Below are positions 27,565 to 37,157 of a stretch of DNA of 64,000 nucleotides, piece by piece. The DNA comes from a bacterium. Lineage in GTDB: Bacteria; Krumholzibacteriota; Krumholzibacteriia; LZORAL124-64-63. Each line of letters starts with the position of its first letter. Positions within the stretch are counted from its first letter, which is position 1. Location of the stretch: the NCBI GenBank assembly GCA_024223715.1, contig JAAEOA010000188.1:37527-101526 (forward strand), given 5' to 3'. Under the pieces are notes generated by a model. The model had not been told where the DNA came from. It saw only the letters and a list, made by a program, of their open reading frames with translations, and did not search any database. The position numbers and the translations under genes are program-made.

Positions 27565-28955
27565 GAACCGACACAAATTTGAGCATCGACACTGAAGCCA
27601 TTGCCCTCTCCCTGAAAAACCAGAGCCGGTGCAGTGATTCTGAATTGAAAGAAATCCTGGTGCGTGCCCGTCAAATGAAAGGCCTTGAAGCTGACGATGT
27701 GGCCGCCCTTTGCACCATTAGTGACCCGGAAATTCTGGCCGATTTGTTTCGTTGTGCCAGCGAGGTCAAAGAAGAGATTTATGGAAAGCGTCTGGTCTTA
27801 TTCACTCCTTTGTATGTGTCAAACTTATGCCGCAACGATTGTGCCTATTGTGCTTTCCGCACCAGCAACAAAGGCATTGCCCGGCGAGCCCTCAGCATGG
27901 ATGAAATTGCTGCAGAAACAGCTTCCCTGATAGATGAAGGCCACAAACGTGTTTTGTTGGTTGCCGGTGAATCGTATCCCCGAGATGGCTTCGACTACAT
28001 CCTGAAAGCCATCGACAAGGTTTATTCCGTTAAGCGTGGAAGTGGGGAAATCAGACGGGTGAACGTGAATGTGGCTCCTCTGGAAAAAGCGGACTTTGTC
28101 AGACTGAAAGACCATAACATTGGCACCTATCAGATCTTCCAGGAAACCTATCATCGGGAAGCTTACGCCAAGGTTCACCTGCGCGGACGTAAAACAGATT
28201 TTGACTGGCGTTTGGCCGCCATGGACCGTGCTTTTGAAGCCGGTATTGACGATGTGGGCATTGGTGTCCTTTTTGGTCTGGCCGATTGGCGATACGAACT
28301 GCTGGCCATGCACCAGCATATCAGGCATCTGGAAAAACGTTTTGGTGTGGGACCGCATACCATTAGTGTGCCACGCCTTGAACCTGCAGAAGGCGCCGAT
28401 CTGGCCAGTCATCCGCCCCATCCGGTGAGTGATCTTGCCTTCCGAAAACTGGTCGCTATTTTGCGGCTTATGGTTCCTTACACCGGAATTATTATGTCCA
28501 CCCGCGAGAGTGCCGACATACGGCGCGAAACCTTTGCCTTGGGTGTGTCCCAAATTTCAGCAGGAAGTCGTACCAACCCCGGTGGTTATTCCGACGATGA
28601 GAAAAAATCCGCAGCCCAATTCAGCCTGGGTGATGTTCGCTCGCTGGACGATGTGGTTGCCGATGTTGCTCGCCTGGGATATACCCCGTCTTTCTGTACT
28701 GGTTGTTATCGCCTGGGCCGTACCGGAGCTGATTTTATGGATCTGGCCAAGCCTGGTGATATTAAAACCCACTGCGCGCCCAACGGCCTGAGCAGTTTTC
28801 TGGAGTACCTGATGGATTACGGAAAACCCGCCACCCAGAAAGCCGGAATGATCAGCATCGCCAACTCTCTGGAATCCATGGACCCCGAGCCTCGACGCCG
28901 CGCCAAAATCATGTTGGAAAAAATCCGGCAGGGTCGCCGCGATGTGTTCTGTTAG
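27561..28955 (+). CDS. hydG: [FeFe]-hydrogenase maturase HydG (tyrosine lyase)
   Basis: 464 residues. The radical-SAM CxxxCxxC is Cys90-Cys94-Cys97 (LCRNDCAYC). The C-terminal auxiliary cluster has CTGC (Cys379, Cys382) and Cys405 (HCAPN). HydG cleaves tyrosine to give the CO and CN ligands of the H-cluster. ATGA overlap with the previous gene. Family motifs such as YQIFQETYH and ISAGSRTNPGGY are intact. Confidence 0.95.
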   Translation: MRTDTNLSIDTEAIALSLKNQSRCSDSELKEILVRARQMKGLEADDVAALCTISDPEILADLFRCASEVKEEIYGKRLVLFTPLYVSNLCRNDCAYCAFRTSNKGIARRALSMDEIAAETASLIDEGHKRVLLVAGESYPRDGFDYILKAIDKVYSVKRGSGEIRRVNVNVAPLEKADFVRLKDHNIGTYQIFQETYHREAYAKVHLRGRKTDFDWRLAAMDRAFEAGIDDVGIGVLFGLADWRYELLAMHQHIRHLEKRFGVGPHTISVPRLEPAEGADLASHPPHPVSDLAFRKLVAILRLMVPYTGIIMSTRESADIRRETFALGVSQISAGSRTNPGGYSDDEKKSAAQFSLGDVRSLDDVVADVARLGYTPSFCTGCYRLGRTGADFMDLAKPGDIKTHCAPNGLSSFLEYLMDYGKPATQKAGMISIANSLESMDPEPRRRAKIMLEKIRQGRRDVFC

Positions 28956-28965
28956 GAGATACAAG

Positions 28966-30186
28966 ATGGTAAAACAAACAGCAACTCGAGGATTCAGGTT
29001 TCACATTGGTCTATATGGCCGTCGGAATGTTGGCAAAAGCAGTCTGGTCAACGCCCTAACCCGACAAGATGTGGCCATTGTTTCAGATACTCCCGGAACC
29101 ACCACCGACCCGGTCAGCAAGCCCATGGAGCTGCAGCCTCTCGGACCGGTTGTGCTCATCGATACTGCCGGCCTTGATGATACCGGGGATCTGGGAAGCC
29201 TTCGCATGAAGCGCACCCGGGCCATGCTTGACCGGTGCGAACTGGTCCTGCTGGTTGCGGCGGCAGGTATGTGGACTCAGGATGAAGACGACCTTCTGGC
29301 GGAACTGAAAACCCGCAACGTTCCTGTTGTGGTGGTTTTTAACCAGAGCGATCTCGGACAGCCCGATCCCGATCGAGTTAAAGCACTAACTCAACAGGGT
29401 GTTTATTGTGTGGAAACATCTACCTTAAATGGTCAGGGCATTGAAAACCTGCGCCTGACCATAATTGAAGCCGCCACTAAAAATAAAACCCAGGCCCCCC
29501 CTTTGGTTAGAGATTTGGTTCCTGCCGGTGAAACCGCTGTTCTTGTGGTCCCCATCGACAAAGAGGCCCCCGTGGGAAGACTCATTCTGCCTCAGGTGAA
29601 CGCCATTCGGGATCTGTTGGACGGCGATACCATTTGTTTGGTTGTTAAAGAAACCCAACTGGAATCAGCTTTGGAAAATCTTCGCAAAAAACCAGCCCTG
29701 GTCGTGACCGACAGCCAGGCTTTTGCTGAAGTGCAGAAGATTGTTCCAGCCGATGTTCCCATGACCGGTTTTTCCGTTCTCATGGCCCGGCACCGCGGTC
29801 AATTCCAAACCCAGGTGGCCGGCGCCCGGGCCATTGCCAATCTTCAGCCCGGCGACCGTGTCCTTGTGGCTGAGAGCTGCACCCATCATCCGGTGAAAGA
29901 TGACATTGGACGGGAAAAACTTCCCCGCTGGCTGAACAACAAAATTGGTGGTGAGTTGATTTTTGATGTCGTTCAAGGTCACGACTTCCCCGAGGACCTT
30001 TCGACCTACAAACTGGTGATTCATTGCGGTGGTTGCACCATGAACCGACAGGAAATTCAGAGTCGCCTGGGTCATTGTCAACGAGCCGAAACCCCTGCCA
30101 CAAATTATGGTCTGGCCATTGCCTTCTGCCTGGGAATTTTTGACCGGGCCCTGGAGCCTTTTGAAACCCCCGGAGTATTGCTGTGA
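28966..30186 (+). CDS. hydF: [FeFe]-hydrogenase maturase GTPase HydF
   Basis: 406 residues from the ATG at 28966, which has AGGAGA upstream. Residues 1-170 are a Ras-like GTPase: GRRNVGKSS (P-loop), DTPGTTTDP (switch), DTAGLDD and NQSDLG. The C-terminal part carries the cluster ligands ESCTHHP and HCGGCTMN, matching the CxH...HCxxC pattern. HydF is the scaffold that assembles and delivers the di-iron subcluster. Confidence 0.95.
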   Translation: MVKQTATRGFRFHIGLYGRRNVGKSSLVNALTRQDVAIVSDTPGTTTDPVSKPMELQPLGPVVLIDTAGLDDTGDLGSLRMKRTRAMLDRCELVLLVAAAGMWTQDEDDLLAELKTRNVPVVVVFNQSDLGQPDPDRVKALTQQGVYCVETSTLNGQGIENLRLTIIEAATKNKTQAPPLVRDLVPAGETAVLVVPIDKEAPVGRLILPQVNAIRDLLDGDTICLVVKETQLESALENLRKKPALVVTDSQAFAEVQKIVPADVPMTGFSVLMARHRGQFQTQVAGARAIANLQPGDRVLVAESCTHHPVKDDIGREKLPRWLNNKIGGELIFDVVQGHDFPEDLSTYKLVIHCGGCTMNRQEIQSRLGHCQRAETPATNYGLAIAFCLGIFDRALEPFETPGVLL

Positions 30187-31274
30187 ACTCATCAATTCAA
30201 GATATTTTGTCACGGGCAAATCAGGAAGAAACACTGCAGCGGCCGGATGTGATTCAACTGTTGGATATTTCAGATCCAAATGAACTGCAGGCCCTTTTCA
30301 AAACAGCCTACAAAATTAAGAAACAAAACGTTGGAAAAGTAGTGTACTTCAGAGGCTTGATCGAAATTTCCAACCTCTGCCAAAAAGACTGTCTCTATTG
30401 TGGTATCCGAAAATCCAACCATGATGTTAATCGTTTCAGACTTTCCGTTCAGGAAATTGTCGATGCCGCTGTCTGGGCCCACAAAAACCAATACGGATCG
30501 TTGGTTTTGCAGGGCGGAGAAATTCAGGGCGATGAACATGCAGATTATATCACCCGTGTTTTGGAAAGAATTCACCAGGCAACACGAAACGAACTTGCCA
30601 TTACTTTATCTTTGGGCGAGCAAAGCCGCGAAGTCCTGGGCCGGTGGCGGCTGGCAGGAGCTCACCGGTATCTGCTGCGGCTCGAAACCAGCCGGGAAGA
30701 CTTGTACCGGCAGTTTCACCCTGACGATCATTTATGGCAAAACCGACTGGATTGCCTTGCTGATTTGCGGGCTGAAAATTATCAGGTCGGCACCGGAGTG
30801 ATGATCGGTCTGCCCGGTCAGTCCACTTCCGATCTGGCCGATGACCTGCTATATATTCGGGACCTGGATGTGGACATGATTGGCATGGGCCCTTTTATTC
30901 CTCACTCCGACACACCCATGGCCCACCACTTACCCAATTTCAATAAAAACAAACAGTTAGATCTCGGACTGAAAATGCTGGCCTGTGCCCGGTTGTTATT
31001 GCCCAACGCCAATATGGCAGCCACCACCGCCCTTCAGGCCCTTTCAGACACTGGCCGGGAATTGGGCCTTCAGGCGGGTGGAAATATTGTTATGCCCAAT
31101 GTCACCGATCCAAAACACCGAAGAGCCTACCAATTATACGACGGAAAACCCAGTCTGGACGAAAATTCAGAACAGAGCAGAATCGGCCTGCAGAGGCGCA
31201 TCGAGAGCATTGGAGAAACCGTTGGCTACGGGCTTTGGGGAAACTCTCCCCGTTTCGATCAACGAGGGGTTTAA
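30183..31274 (+). CDS. hydE: [FeFe]-hydrogenase maturase HydE
   Basis: 363 residues, starting with GTG that overlaps the hydF stop by four bases; CGGAG lies upstream. Radical-SAM CxxxCxxC is Cys66-Cys70-Cys73 (LCQKDCLYC). GIRKSNHDVNRFRL, LQGGEIQGDE, GTGVMIGLPGQ and GMGPFIPHSDTP are typical HydE segments. It supplies the dithiomethylamine-bearing iron synthon for H-cluster assembly with HydG and HydF. It ends the operon. Confidence 0.94.
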   Translation: MNSSIQDILSRANQEETLQRPDVIQLLDISDPNELQALFKTAYKIKKQNVGKVVYFRGLIEISNLCQKDCLYCGIRKSNHDVNRFRLSVQEIVDAAVWAHKNQYGSLVLQGGEIQGDEHADYITRVLERIHQATRNELAITLSLGEQSREVLGRWRLAGAHRYLLRLETSREDLYRQFHPDDHLWQNRLDCLADLRAENYQVGTGVMIGLPGQSTSDLADDLLYIRDLDVDMIGMGPFIPHSDTPMAHHLPNFNKNKQLDLGLKMLACARLLLPNANMAATTALQALSDTGRELGLQAGGNIVMPNVTDPKHRRAYQLYDGKPSLDENSEQSRIGLQRRIESIGETVGYGLWGNSPRFDQRGV

Positions 31275-31298
31275 TTCTTAATGAAAATGAGGTACAAT
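31271..31298 (+). promoter_or_regulatory. Candidate promoter of the propeller hybrid kinase
   Basis: TTAATT, 16-bp spacer, TACAAT, ending 52 bases before the ATG at 31351. Weak -35. Confidence 0.3.
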
Positions 31299-31350
31299 AA
31301 GAACTCGTTCTAATTTGTCTTGGCTTTTTCGATAAGGCGACCGACTGGCT

Positions 31351-34300
31351 ATGTCCGCAAACAAATACTGGCCAATTTTTGTTTTGATTTGGGCATTATT
31401 TTCCTTCTTTTTTTCCCCCTCAGCCTCCTTGGCCCAAAAGTACCACACCCGAACATTTTTTGAAGAAGATGGCCTGACCTCAAATACGGTTTTTAACGCC
31501 GCCCAGGATTCCCTGGGAAACCTTTGGTTTGGTACTCGTAATGGGATTTCTATTTTCAACGGAATTAGCTGGCAAGATATTCGAAGCATTGAACCCGAAG
31601 CCCCCAAAGGTGCTGGAAACGTCCTAATCGACGACTCCGGATCTGTTTGGTGGGTTTCCCGAATCCAACCCTCATCAGTTTCCAATCTGGTTGATGGCAC
31701 CTGGAAACCACTTCCCCAAATTCCATTCAAAACCAGGAACTCCGGAGTAACAAATGCCTTAAGCTGGGCTCCTGAAGTGGGCCCGACGCACTTGGTTCTG
31801 ACTTTTGGAAAAAACCAGCTCGTAATGTGGAATGGTGAACAATGGTCAACTCTGAAATCGGTTTTCCCCTTTGGCGATGTTATTTCATTTTCAAGATTAA
31901 ATTCCATACTCTATGTATCAACCAACGAGGGTCTTTTTTGTATTGATCTTACCAACCCGAACCACCCATTTATTCCAGACCTGAATCTCCCCCCAGGGCT
32001 GGTTGCTGCAACCGCCCACGATTCTCAGACTGGTGTTTCCTGGGTTGTTGGTGAACAATGGGCCGTTCGCCTTAAGGATGAAAAATTTGATTGCCTTTTT
32101 GACCTGCCTGAAATGAAAATGGCTCGCCGGGAACATGGCACCTCAGCTTGTGTCGGTCCTCATGGTGATCTGTATTTTTCAGGATATCTTCAAATTTTCC
32201 ATTTTCTCCCTGAATTTGGCCTTGAACTGCTATCGAAAAACAGCGGTCTTTCCTGCGATGGCGGCTACCATGTTATGCGGGACCGCGAAAACAGCATTTG
32301 GATTTCCGGCTTCCGTGGTACTACTCAAATACTCAGCCACAAACTGGTTGGCTTCAGCAGCGATCATGGCCTCCTCGGTGACGAAGTTAGCGCAATTCAA
32401 AAACTGCCCAACGGGCAAATGCTTTTGGGTCACAGATACGGGTTGACTCTGATGGGCTCCGAAATGGAAACAATTCCATTTGGCAAGACTCCCGACCTCA
32501 AAAGCCGAGTCATTGATCTTGCCCTGGGCAGAAATAACCAGATTTGGATTGCCGCCGACGAACGCGGGTTGGGTCGAATGGACTCAGACAATAACATCCA
32601 ATGGTACCATGAAGATCAGGGAATATTGGGCTCTGTATATGCCGTCCTGGATCACCCGGAGCACGGGGTTCTGGTGGGAACCAACCTTGGCCTTTTCAAA
32701 AAATCAGGGCCACAATTTGATTATGTCAATATCCATAAAGATCCAAAAGCCCAAGGTAATTTAATTCGCCGTCTTTTTTCCCTGAAAGACGGCTCCCTTG
32801 CCATTTCCACAGGATTTTCCGGTATTTTTATCTGGGACAACGACAATCTTGTTCACGCACCAGGTATCCCAAACGGTCTCAGCGCTTCTGCCTATACGGT
32901 TTTTGAAACCCGCACCGGAGAACTTTGGGCTGGAACTTCCGGTGGTCTTTTCCGCGTCACCCCGAACGGTTTGGAACCAGTTTCCCAACCGGGCCTAATA
33001 ATTGAACGCCCTATTTACAGCATCACCCAAGACAACCTCAACCGCATATGGTTCGGTACAGATTCCGGTGTTTGTATCTGGGACCAAAACAAACTCATCT
33101 GGTTGGACCCCACTACCGGACTACTGGGCACCGAAACCAATCGTGACGCCCTGGTCCTCGATGACGATGGAAAAATGTGGATTGGCACCGATAGCGGTTT
33201 GTCCATTTACCGGCACGAATTCAATGACCTGCCCATTATTCCTCCTGTGCTATGCATTTCTGAAATTTCCATTAACGGAAATATTCACCCATTAAACTCT
33301 GAGCTGGAAATTAATGCCCCCCTGCCAACCATGATCTTGAATTGCCGTGCAGCCTATTTCCAAAACAAAAACAGGCTGACTTTCCATGCCAAGGCCGTGG
33401 GAAGCTCCGTTTCGAACCTTCCCCTGCACCTTACATGGCCTGGAACCTTAATTTTGACCAACATTCCTCCCGGAGATTTTCAAATCGAGATTCAGGCTCA
33501 AACCCCTGATGGCCAGGTAACCAATACCGTCACTACTCCAGTAATTTCAGTTTCCCGCCCCTTGCCCGAGCGCTGGTATATTAAGGTCCTGATGGCTCTG
33601 GTCTGGTTGGCTCTGGTCTGGTTTGTTATAGCCTATCTGTTGGGGCAACGTTACTCCCGCCGGCTCGAAAAGGAAGTTTCCAGGCAGCTTGCCGGATTAC
33701 AAAAAAGTGAAGAAAACTCCCGGCGTGAATCGGAGCGGCTTAAAGGAACCCTGGCCAGCATTTCCGACGGAGTTGTTGTCATTGACGGTACCGGAAAAAT
33801 TGTGATCTTCAACCGTGCCGCCGAAATTCTATTTGCCGATAAAGTCATTCCTTATGTTGGTTGCAGCCTGCAATCTCTTCTTCCAGTTGAAGCTCTGATC
33901 GAAAATAAACACGCGGAAATTTACAAAAATGTACTGACTCACCCAGAAAGTATTCGTGAGTTTTCCGAAGAAGTTCCCATTCGTATAAGCCCCACCCAAA
34001 CCAACTGGTTTGAAATTTCCGGCGTTTCATTATCCAGCACACTCGGAGGAATGGTGTTTGCCTTCCGGAACATCACTAACCGCCGGAATCGTGAAAAAGA
34101 AAAACTGCGTGGACAAAAACTGGAGTCTCTGGGGCTTCTCGCTGGTGGAATTGCCCATGACTTTAACAACTTATTGACCATTATGATGGGGAACCTGAGC
34201 CTTATCAAGAGCGCAAATCTTCCCACGCCAGCGCAAATTTCCCAGGTTGAAAAAACCATACAGGCCACCCAGCGTGCCCGGGGTTTGACCCACCAGCTCC

Positions 34301-35220
34301 TTACTTTTGCCAAAGGCGGTGAACCCGTTCAAGCACCTTCCGACCTGAGTCCTATAATTCGAGACGCTACCTCCTTCTGTTTAAGTGGCTCCAGCGTTGA
34401 TTTCTCTTTTGAGATTCCTGAAAACCTTAATTTTTCTTCCATAGATGCCAACCAAATTTACCAGGTTATTAGCAACTTGGTGATCAATGCCAACCAGTCC
34501 ATGCCCCAGGGCGGAAAAATTCAAATCACAGCCTGCAATACAAAAATTTCTGACCGGAACATGGTGCAAATAGACATTCAGGATGAAGGTTGTGGAATAT
34601 CTGATAAAGAACAGGCACTTGTCTTTGATCCCTACTTCAGCACCAGAAAAAAAGGAACCGGTTTGGGCCTGGCCATCGCTAATTCAATTGCTATCAATCA
34701 CGGTGGTTTTTTGCTCGTTCAATCTGAGTTGGGAATTGGAAGCACATTCTCTCTATTATTACCCGCTTGTGATTCCGGCACTAAAATTATTCCTGAAAAC
34801 CAAAATCCAGAAACACCCGAAAAACTGCCAAATAATTTGAAAGTTCTTTTAATGGATGACGAATTGGAAATTCGAATCATCCTGGAAAAAATGCTCAATG
34901 ATCTGGGGCATAAAACCAGTGGAGCCGCTCGGGGTGAAGATGCAATACAATCCTACCGCCAGGCCATCGAAAATGATGATGCGTTTGATTTGGTCTTTCT
35001 TGACCTCACTATTCCTGGAGGAATGGGTGGACTGGAAACTCTTAGTTTCTTAAGAAAACTAAACCCCAAGGTTAGAGCTATTGTATCAAGTGGATACAGT
35101 GAGGACCCGGCAATGGGCCATTACAAAAAACTAGGCTTTGCCGGGATACTGGAAAAGCCCTTCAATTATGATGACCTGCAAGTCTGTTTGGAAAGTTTGG
35201 ACGATTCAGGATGGGAATAA
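31351..35220 (+). CDS. Two-component propeller hybrid histidine kinase
   Basis: 1289 residues. After a signal/anchor come repeats of the two-component-propeller type (GNLWFGTRNGIS, NQIWIAADERG, GELWAGTSGGLF, NRIWFGTDSG, KMWIGTDSGLS) forming a periplasmic sensor. A Y_Y_Y-like region, one membrane helix near residues 748-770, a coiled coil and a PAS domain follow. Then a kinase with His936 (AGGIAHDFNNLL), an HATPase (GTGLGLAIANSIA), and a C-terminal receiver with Asp1218 (VFLDLTIPGG). It is an all-in-one phosphorelay lacking a DNA-binding end. Signal unknown; such propellers often bind carbohydrates in other bacteria. It overlaps the next gene by 10 bp. Confidence 0.93.
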   Translation: MSANKYWPIFVLIWALFSFFFSPSASLAQKYHTRTFFEEDGLTSNTVFNAAQDSLGNLWFGTRNGISIFNGISWQDIRSIEPEAPKGAGNVLIDDSGSVWWVSRIQPSSVSNLVDGTWKPLPQIPFKTRNSGVTNALSWAPEVGPTHLVLTFGKNQLVMWNGEQWSTLKSVFPFGDVISFSRLNSILYVSTNEGLFCIDLTNPNHPFIPDLNLPPGLVAATAHDSQTGVSWVVGEQWAVRLKDEKFDCLFDLPEMKMARREHGTSACVGPHGDLYFSGYLQIFHFLPEFGLELLSKNSGLSCDGGYHVMRDRENSIWISGFRGTTQILSHKLVGFSSDHGLLGDEVSAIQKLPNGQMLLGHRYGLTLMGSEMETIPFGKTPDLKSRVIDLALGRNNQIWIAADERGLGRMDSDNNIQWYHEDQGILGSVYAVLDHPEHGVLVGTNLGLFKKSGPQFDYVNIHKDPKAQGNLIRRLFSLKDGSLAISTGFSGIFIWDNDNLVHAPGIPNGLSASAYTVFETRTGELWAGTSGGLFRVTPNGLEPVSQPGLIIERPIYSITQDNLNRIWFGTDSGVCIWDQNKLIWLDPTTGLLGTETNRDALVLDDDGKMWIGTDSGLSIYRHEFNDLPIIPPVLCISEISINGNIHPLNSELEINAPLPTMILNCRAAYFQNKNRLTFHAKAVGSSVSNLPLHLTWPGTLILTNIPPGDFQIEIQAQTPDGQVTNTVTTPVISVSRPLPERWYIKVLMALVWLALVWFVIAYLLGQRYSRRLEKEVSRQLAGLQKSEENSRRESERLKGTLASISDGVVVIDGTGKIVIFNRAAEILFADKVIPYVGCSLQSLLPVEALIENKHAEIYKNVLTHPESIREFSEEVPIRISPTQTNWFEISGVSLSSTLGGMVFAFRNITNRRNREKEKLRGQKLESLGLLAGGIAHDFNNLLTIMMGNLSLIKSANLPTPAQISQVEKTIQATQRARGLTHQLLTFAKGGEPVQAPSDLSPIIRDATSFCLSGSSVDFSFEIPENLNFSSIDANQIYQVISNLVINANQSMPQGGKIQITACNTKISDRNMVQIDIQDEGCGISDKEQALVFDPYFSTRKKGTGLGLAIANSIAINHGGFLLVQSELGIGSTFSLLLPACDSGTKIIPENQNPETPEKLPNNLKVLLMDDELEIRIILEKMLNDLGHKTSGAARGEDAIQSYRQAIENDDAFDLVFLDLTIPGGMGGLETLSFLRKLNPKVRAIVSSGYSEDPAMGHYKKLGFAGILEKPFNYDDLQVCLESLDDSGWE

Positions 35221-35741
35221 AAATACCACTCGGAATTAGCGCATGCCTTTTGGGCGAGAACGTTCGTTACGACGGGAACCATCGACGGAATAATTATGTC
35301 GTGGAAACTCTGGGTTCTCAATTTGAATTGATCCCTGTTTGCCCTGAATCCGAACTGGGAATGGGTGTCCCCCGGGAAACCGTCGACCTGGAGGGCGATC
35401 CTCATAACCCCAGAATGATAGGCACTCACTCCAGGAAAAACTGGACCACGGGCATGAACCAATGGGCCGACAACAGAGTGCAACAACTGAGCAGGCTTAA
35501 CTTATGTGGGTTTGTTCTCAAAAAAGGCAGCCCCAGTTGCGGGGTAAGAAATGTACCCATAATTCAACGTGATAATAATCAGGTGTCTGACCCCCTTCTT
35601 GGTCAGGGACTTTTTGTAATAGCAATACAGAAAGCCGAACCGAATTTTCCCATTGAAGATGAACTTAGGCTCGAAGAAGAACAGCATCGAAAAGAATTCA
35701 TTAAAAAGGTATTAGCCAGAGGTCAGTCTTTGGGATTTTAA
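35211..35741 (+). CDS. DUF523 protein
   Basis: 176 residues, complete DUF523 family: GISACLLGENVRYDG, VCPESELGMGVPRE and KKGSPSCGV. The conserved cysteines of the family are present. Role unknown. The start lies inside the 3' end of the kinase gene in another frame, so it is probably translationally coupled to it. Confidence 0.85.
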   Translation: MGIKIPLGISACLLGENVRYDGNHRRNNYVVETLGSQFELIPVCPESELGMGVPRETVDLEGDPHNPRMIGTHSRKNWTTGMNQWADNRVQQLSRLNLCGFVLKKGSPSCGVRNVPIIQRDNNQVSDPLLGQGLFVIAIQKAEPNFPIEDELRLEEEQHRKEFIKKVLARGQSLGF

Positions 35742-35770
35742 ATATCTCCAAAATAACTTTCTCTAAAATC

Positions 35771-35861
35771 GGGGCCGATCAGGCATGGCCTAGGTTCGGT
35801 CGGACCCACTCAGATGGCCGATCTGGTTGTTCATTTCCGCCATGGCCACTGCGAAGTGAAC
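35771..35861. other. Structured intergenic segment between convergent genes
   Basis: Two stem-loops: GGGGCCGATC with GGTCGGACCC enclosing a small AGGC-ATG-GCCT hairpin (35771-35807), then GTTCATTTC with GAAGTGAAC (35829-35861). GC-rich compared with flanks. A 29-codon minus frame runs through it. It could be a terminator region, a small RNA or a repeat; I do not recognise it. Confidence 0.4.
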
Positions 35862-35877
35862 GAATCATGGGGCTAAC

Positions 35878-36630
35878 TTATTTGGTCTTAATAAATACCG
35901 CATGACCGTTCACGTTTTGTACACAAACCAAGTCATCCCTGGATTCTTCTTCATGAACCAGCTGGGTAATTCCCGTTGTGCTGGCAAATCCAAAATCATC
36001 AAATACGACCATGCCGCCTACCTGAAGGCGAGGCCAAACCCAATTCAGAACATCTTTACCCGATTGATACACATCCACATCAATATGACACAAACGGAAT
36101 TTATTATTCTCAACCTGATCGCCGGTATCTTCCGGGAAAATTCCCTTCAATATTTTGATGTTGGATAATTCCAGCTTGGTCATTAATTCTTCAACCACAG
36201 GAATGGATGTATCGGCATGTTCGCCACCAGAATAGGAAACATCTTCAGCTCCGGTTTTGACAACACCGGTGAACGTATCGCAGAGAAAAATTTTGCAATC
36301 CATTCCTAAATTTTTCACCCGACGGGCCATAAGGCAGCCAGTTCCCCCACGCCAAGTGCCTACTTCAATGATATCTCCAGACAATCCAGCCACCTGGCCT
36401 ATCAAATGCCACATTTCATAACACCGGTACAAGTCCACCAGAGTGTAGTCTTTAATTATGTTATGACAGGATTGGAATTCTTCATCCAGCAACCAGGGAC
36501 TGTAAGTGGCCCAGGGCATGATCAAGGAATCTCGCCGGGGATCCAAGCCTGGTTCCACAAGAGTCTTCCTGGCTCTAAAAATGAGAGATTCCAGCATTTT
36601 TTTGCCATTTTTGGCCATTATTTTCTTCAT
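35878..36630 (-). CDS. TylF/MycF-like SAM-dependent methyltransferase
   Basis: 250 residues from the ATG at 36630; a longer frame to 36681 has no better start. It carries the SAM site IIEVGTWRGGTGCLMARR near residue 87, an acidic FLCDTFTGV after it, and CHIDVDVYQ followed by GGMVVFDDFGF, the metal-binding pattern of the macrocin-type O-methyltransferase family. Cytoplasmic; the substrate (sugar or small molecule) is unknown. It stands alone between convergent and divergent neighbours. Confidence 0.82.
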   Translation of the reverse strand: MKKIMAKNGKKMLESLIFRARKTLVEPGLDPRRDSLIMPWATYSPWLLDEEFQSCHNIIKDYTLVDLYRCYEMWHLIGQVAGLSGDIIEVGTWRGGTGCLMARRVKNLGMDCKIFLCDTFTGVVKTGAEDVSYSGGEHADTSIPVVEELMTKLELSNIKILKGIFPEDTGDQVENNKFRLCHIDVDVYQSGKDVLNWVWPRLQVGGMVVFDDFGFASTTGITQLVHEEESRDDLVCVQNVNGHAVFIKTK

Positions 36631-36681
36631 GGGGCGGGTTTCTCTCTGTGAAGGTGGCTGGAACACGTTCAGAACCAGCAT

Positions 36682-37080
36682 TTTCCGAAAATCATTTCTA
36701 GATTAATACTATAGCAACCCATCTAGCAATAGGAATATTCCAGATCATACATGGGGGCAAAGACATCCACCAGGGGCCAGGGAATCGACGCGATAATTCT
36801 GGCCTGCAAGTTGGTCCCGGGGTGTCCTTCCCCGCCTGTTTTCAGTTGGACCCGTTGCTGAACACAAAATGGTTCTCTTGAAATAGGACTCTTTCAAATA
36901 ATGAGCAAGGGTGGAACCCTGGTGCTCGGCACTTTTTTGTAACCAAACGGCTTTTTGCAACAACAGTCACTAAATGTATTGCAAATAGCCTTGTTATTGC
37001 GAGTTTTGGTAAATTGTGGCGGGTTTTTTCAGGAATTTTGAAAATTTTCCTTAATTTAAGCTTATTTTTGCCGAAGCTTG
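36682..37080. other. Intergenic region upstream of glutamine synthetase
   Basis: About 400 bp without a supported gene. One hairpin (CGGGG-loop-CCCCG, 36818-36834) sits inside a wider GGTCC/GGACC pair (36813-36852). A 72-codon minus frame (36745-36963) shows no recognisable family. No sigma-54 site was found. Confidence 0.4.
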
Positions 37081-37089
37081 TGTTATAAT
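37081..37089 (+). promoter_or_regulatory. Extended -10 promoter of glutamine synthetase
   Basis: TGTTATAAT, a perfect extended -10, with no good -35. It ends 68 bases before the glnA start codon. Confidence 0.6.
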
Positions 37090-37157
37090 CATATCAACCA
37101 ATCCCAGCAATTACTGAATCGGGTCTTTGCAAACTTTCTGAATAATAGAGGTCAGTC

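Noticed and set aside
35771..35861. tRNA or SRP-like RNA
   Set aside because: The stems do not form a cloverleaf and no conserved anticodon or SRP loop is present.
36745..36963. 72-codon minus-strand frame upstream of glutamine synthetase
   Set aside because: No recognisable family, and the region looks like structured non-coding DNA.
37000..37157. Sigma-54 (-24/-12) promoter for glnA
   Set aside because: No GG-N10-GC pair in the right arrangement; the extended -10 element fits better.
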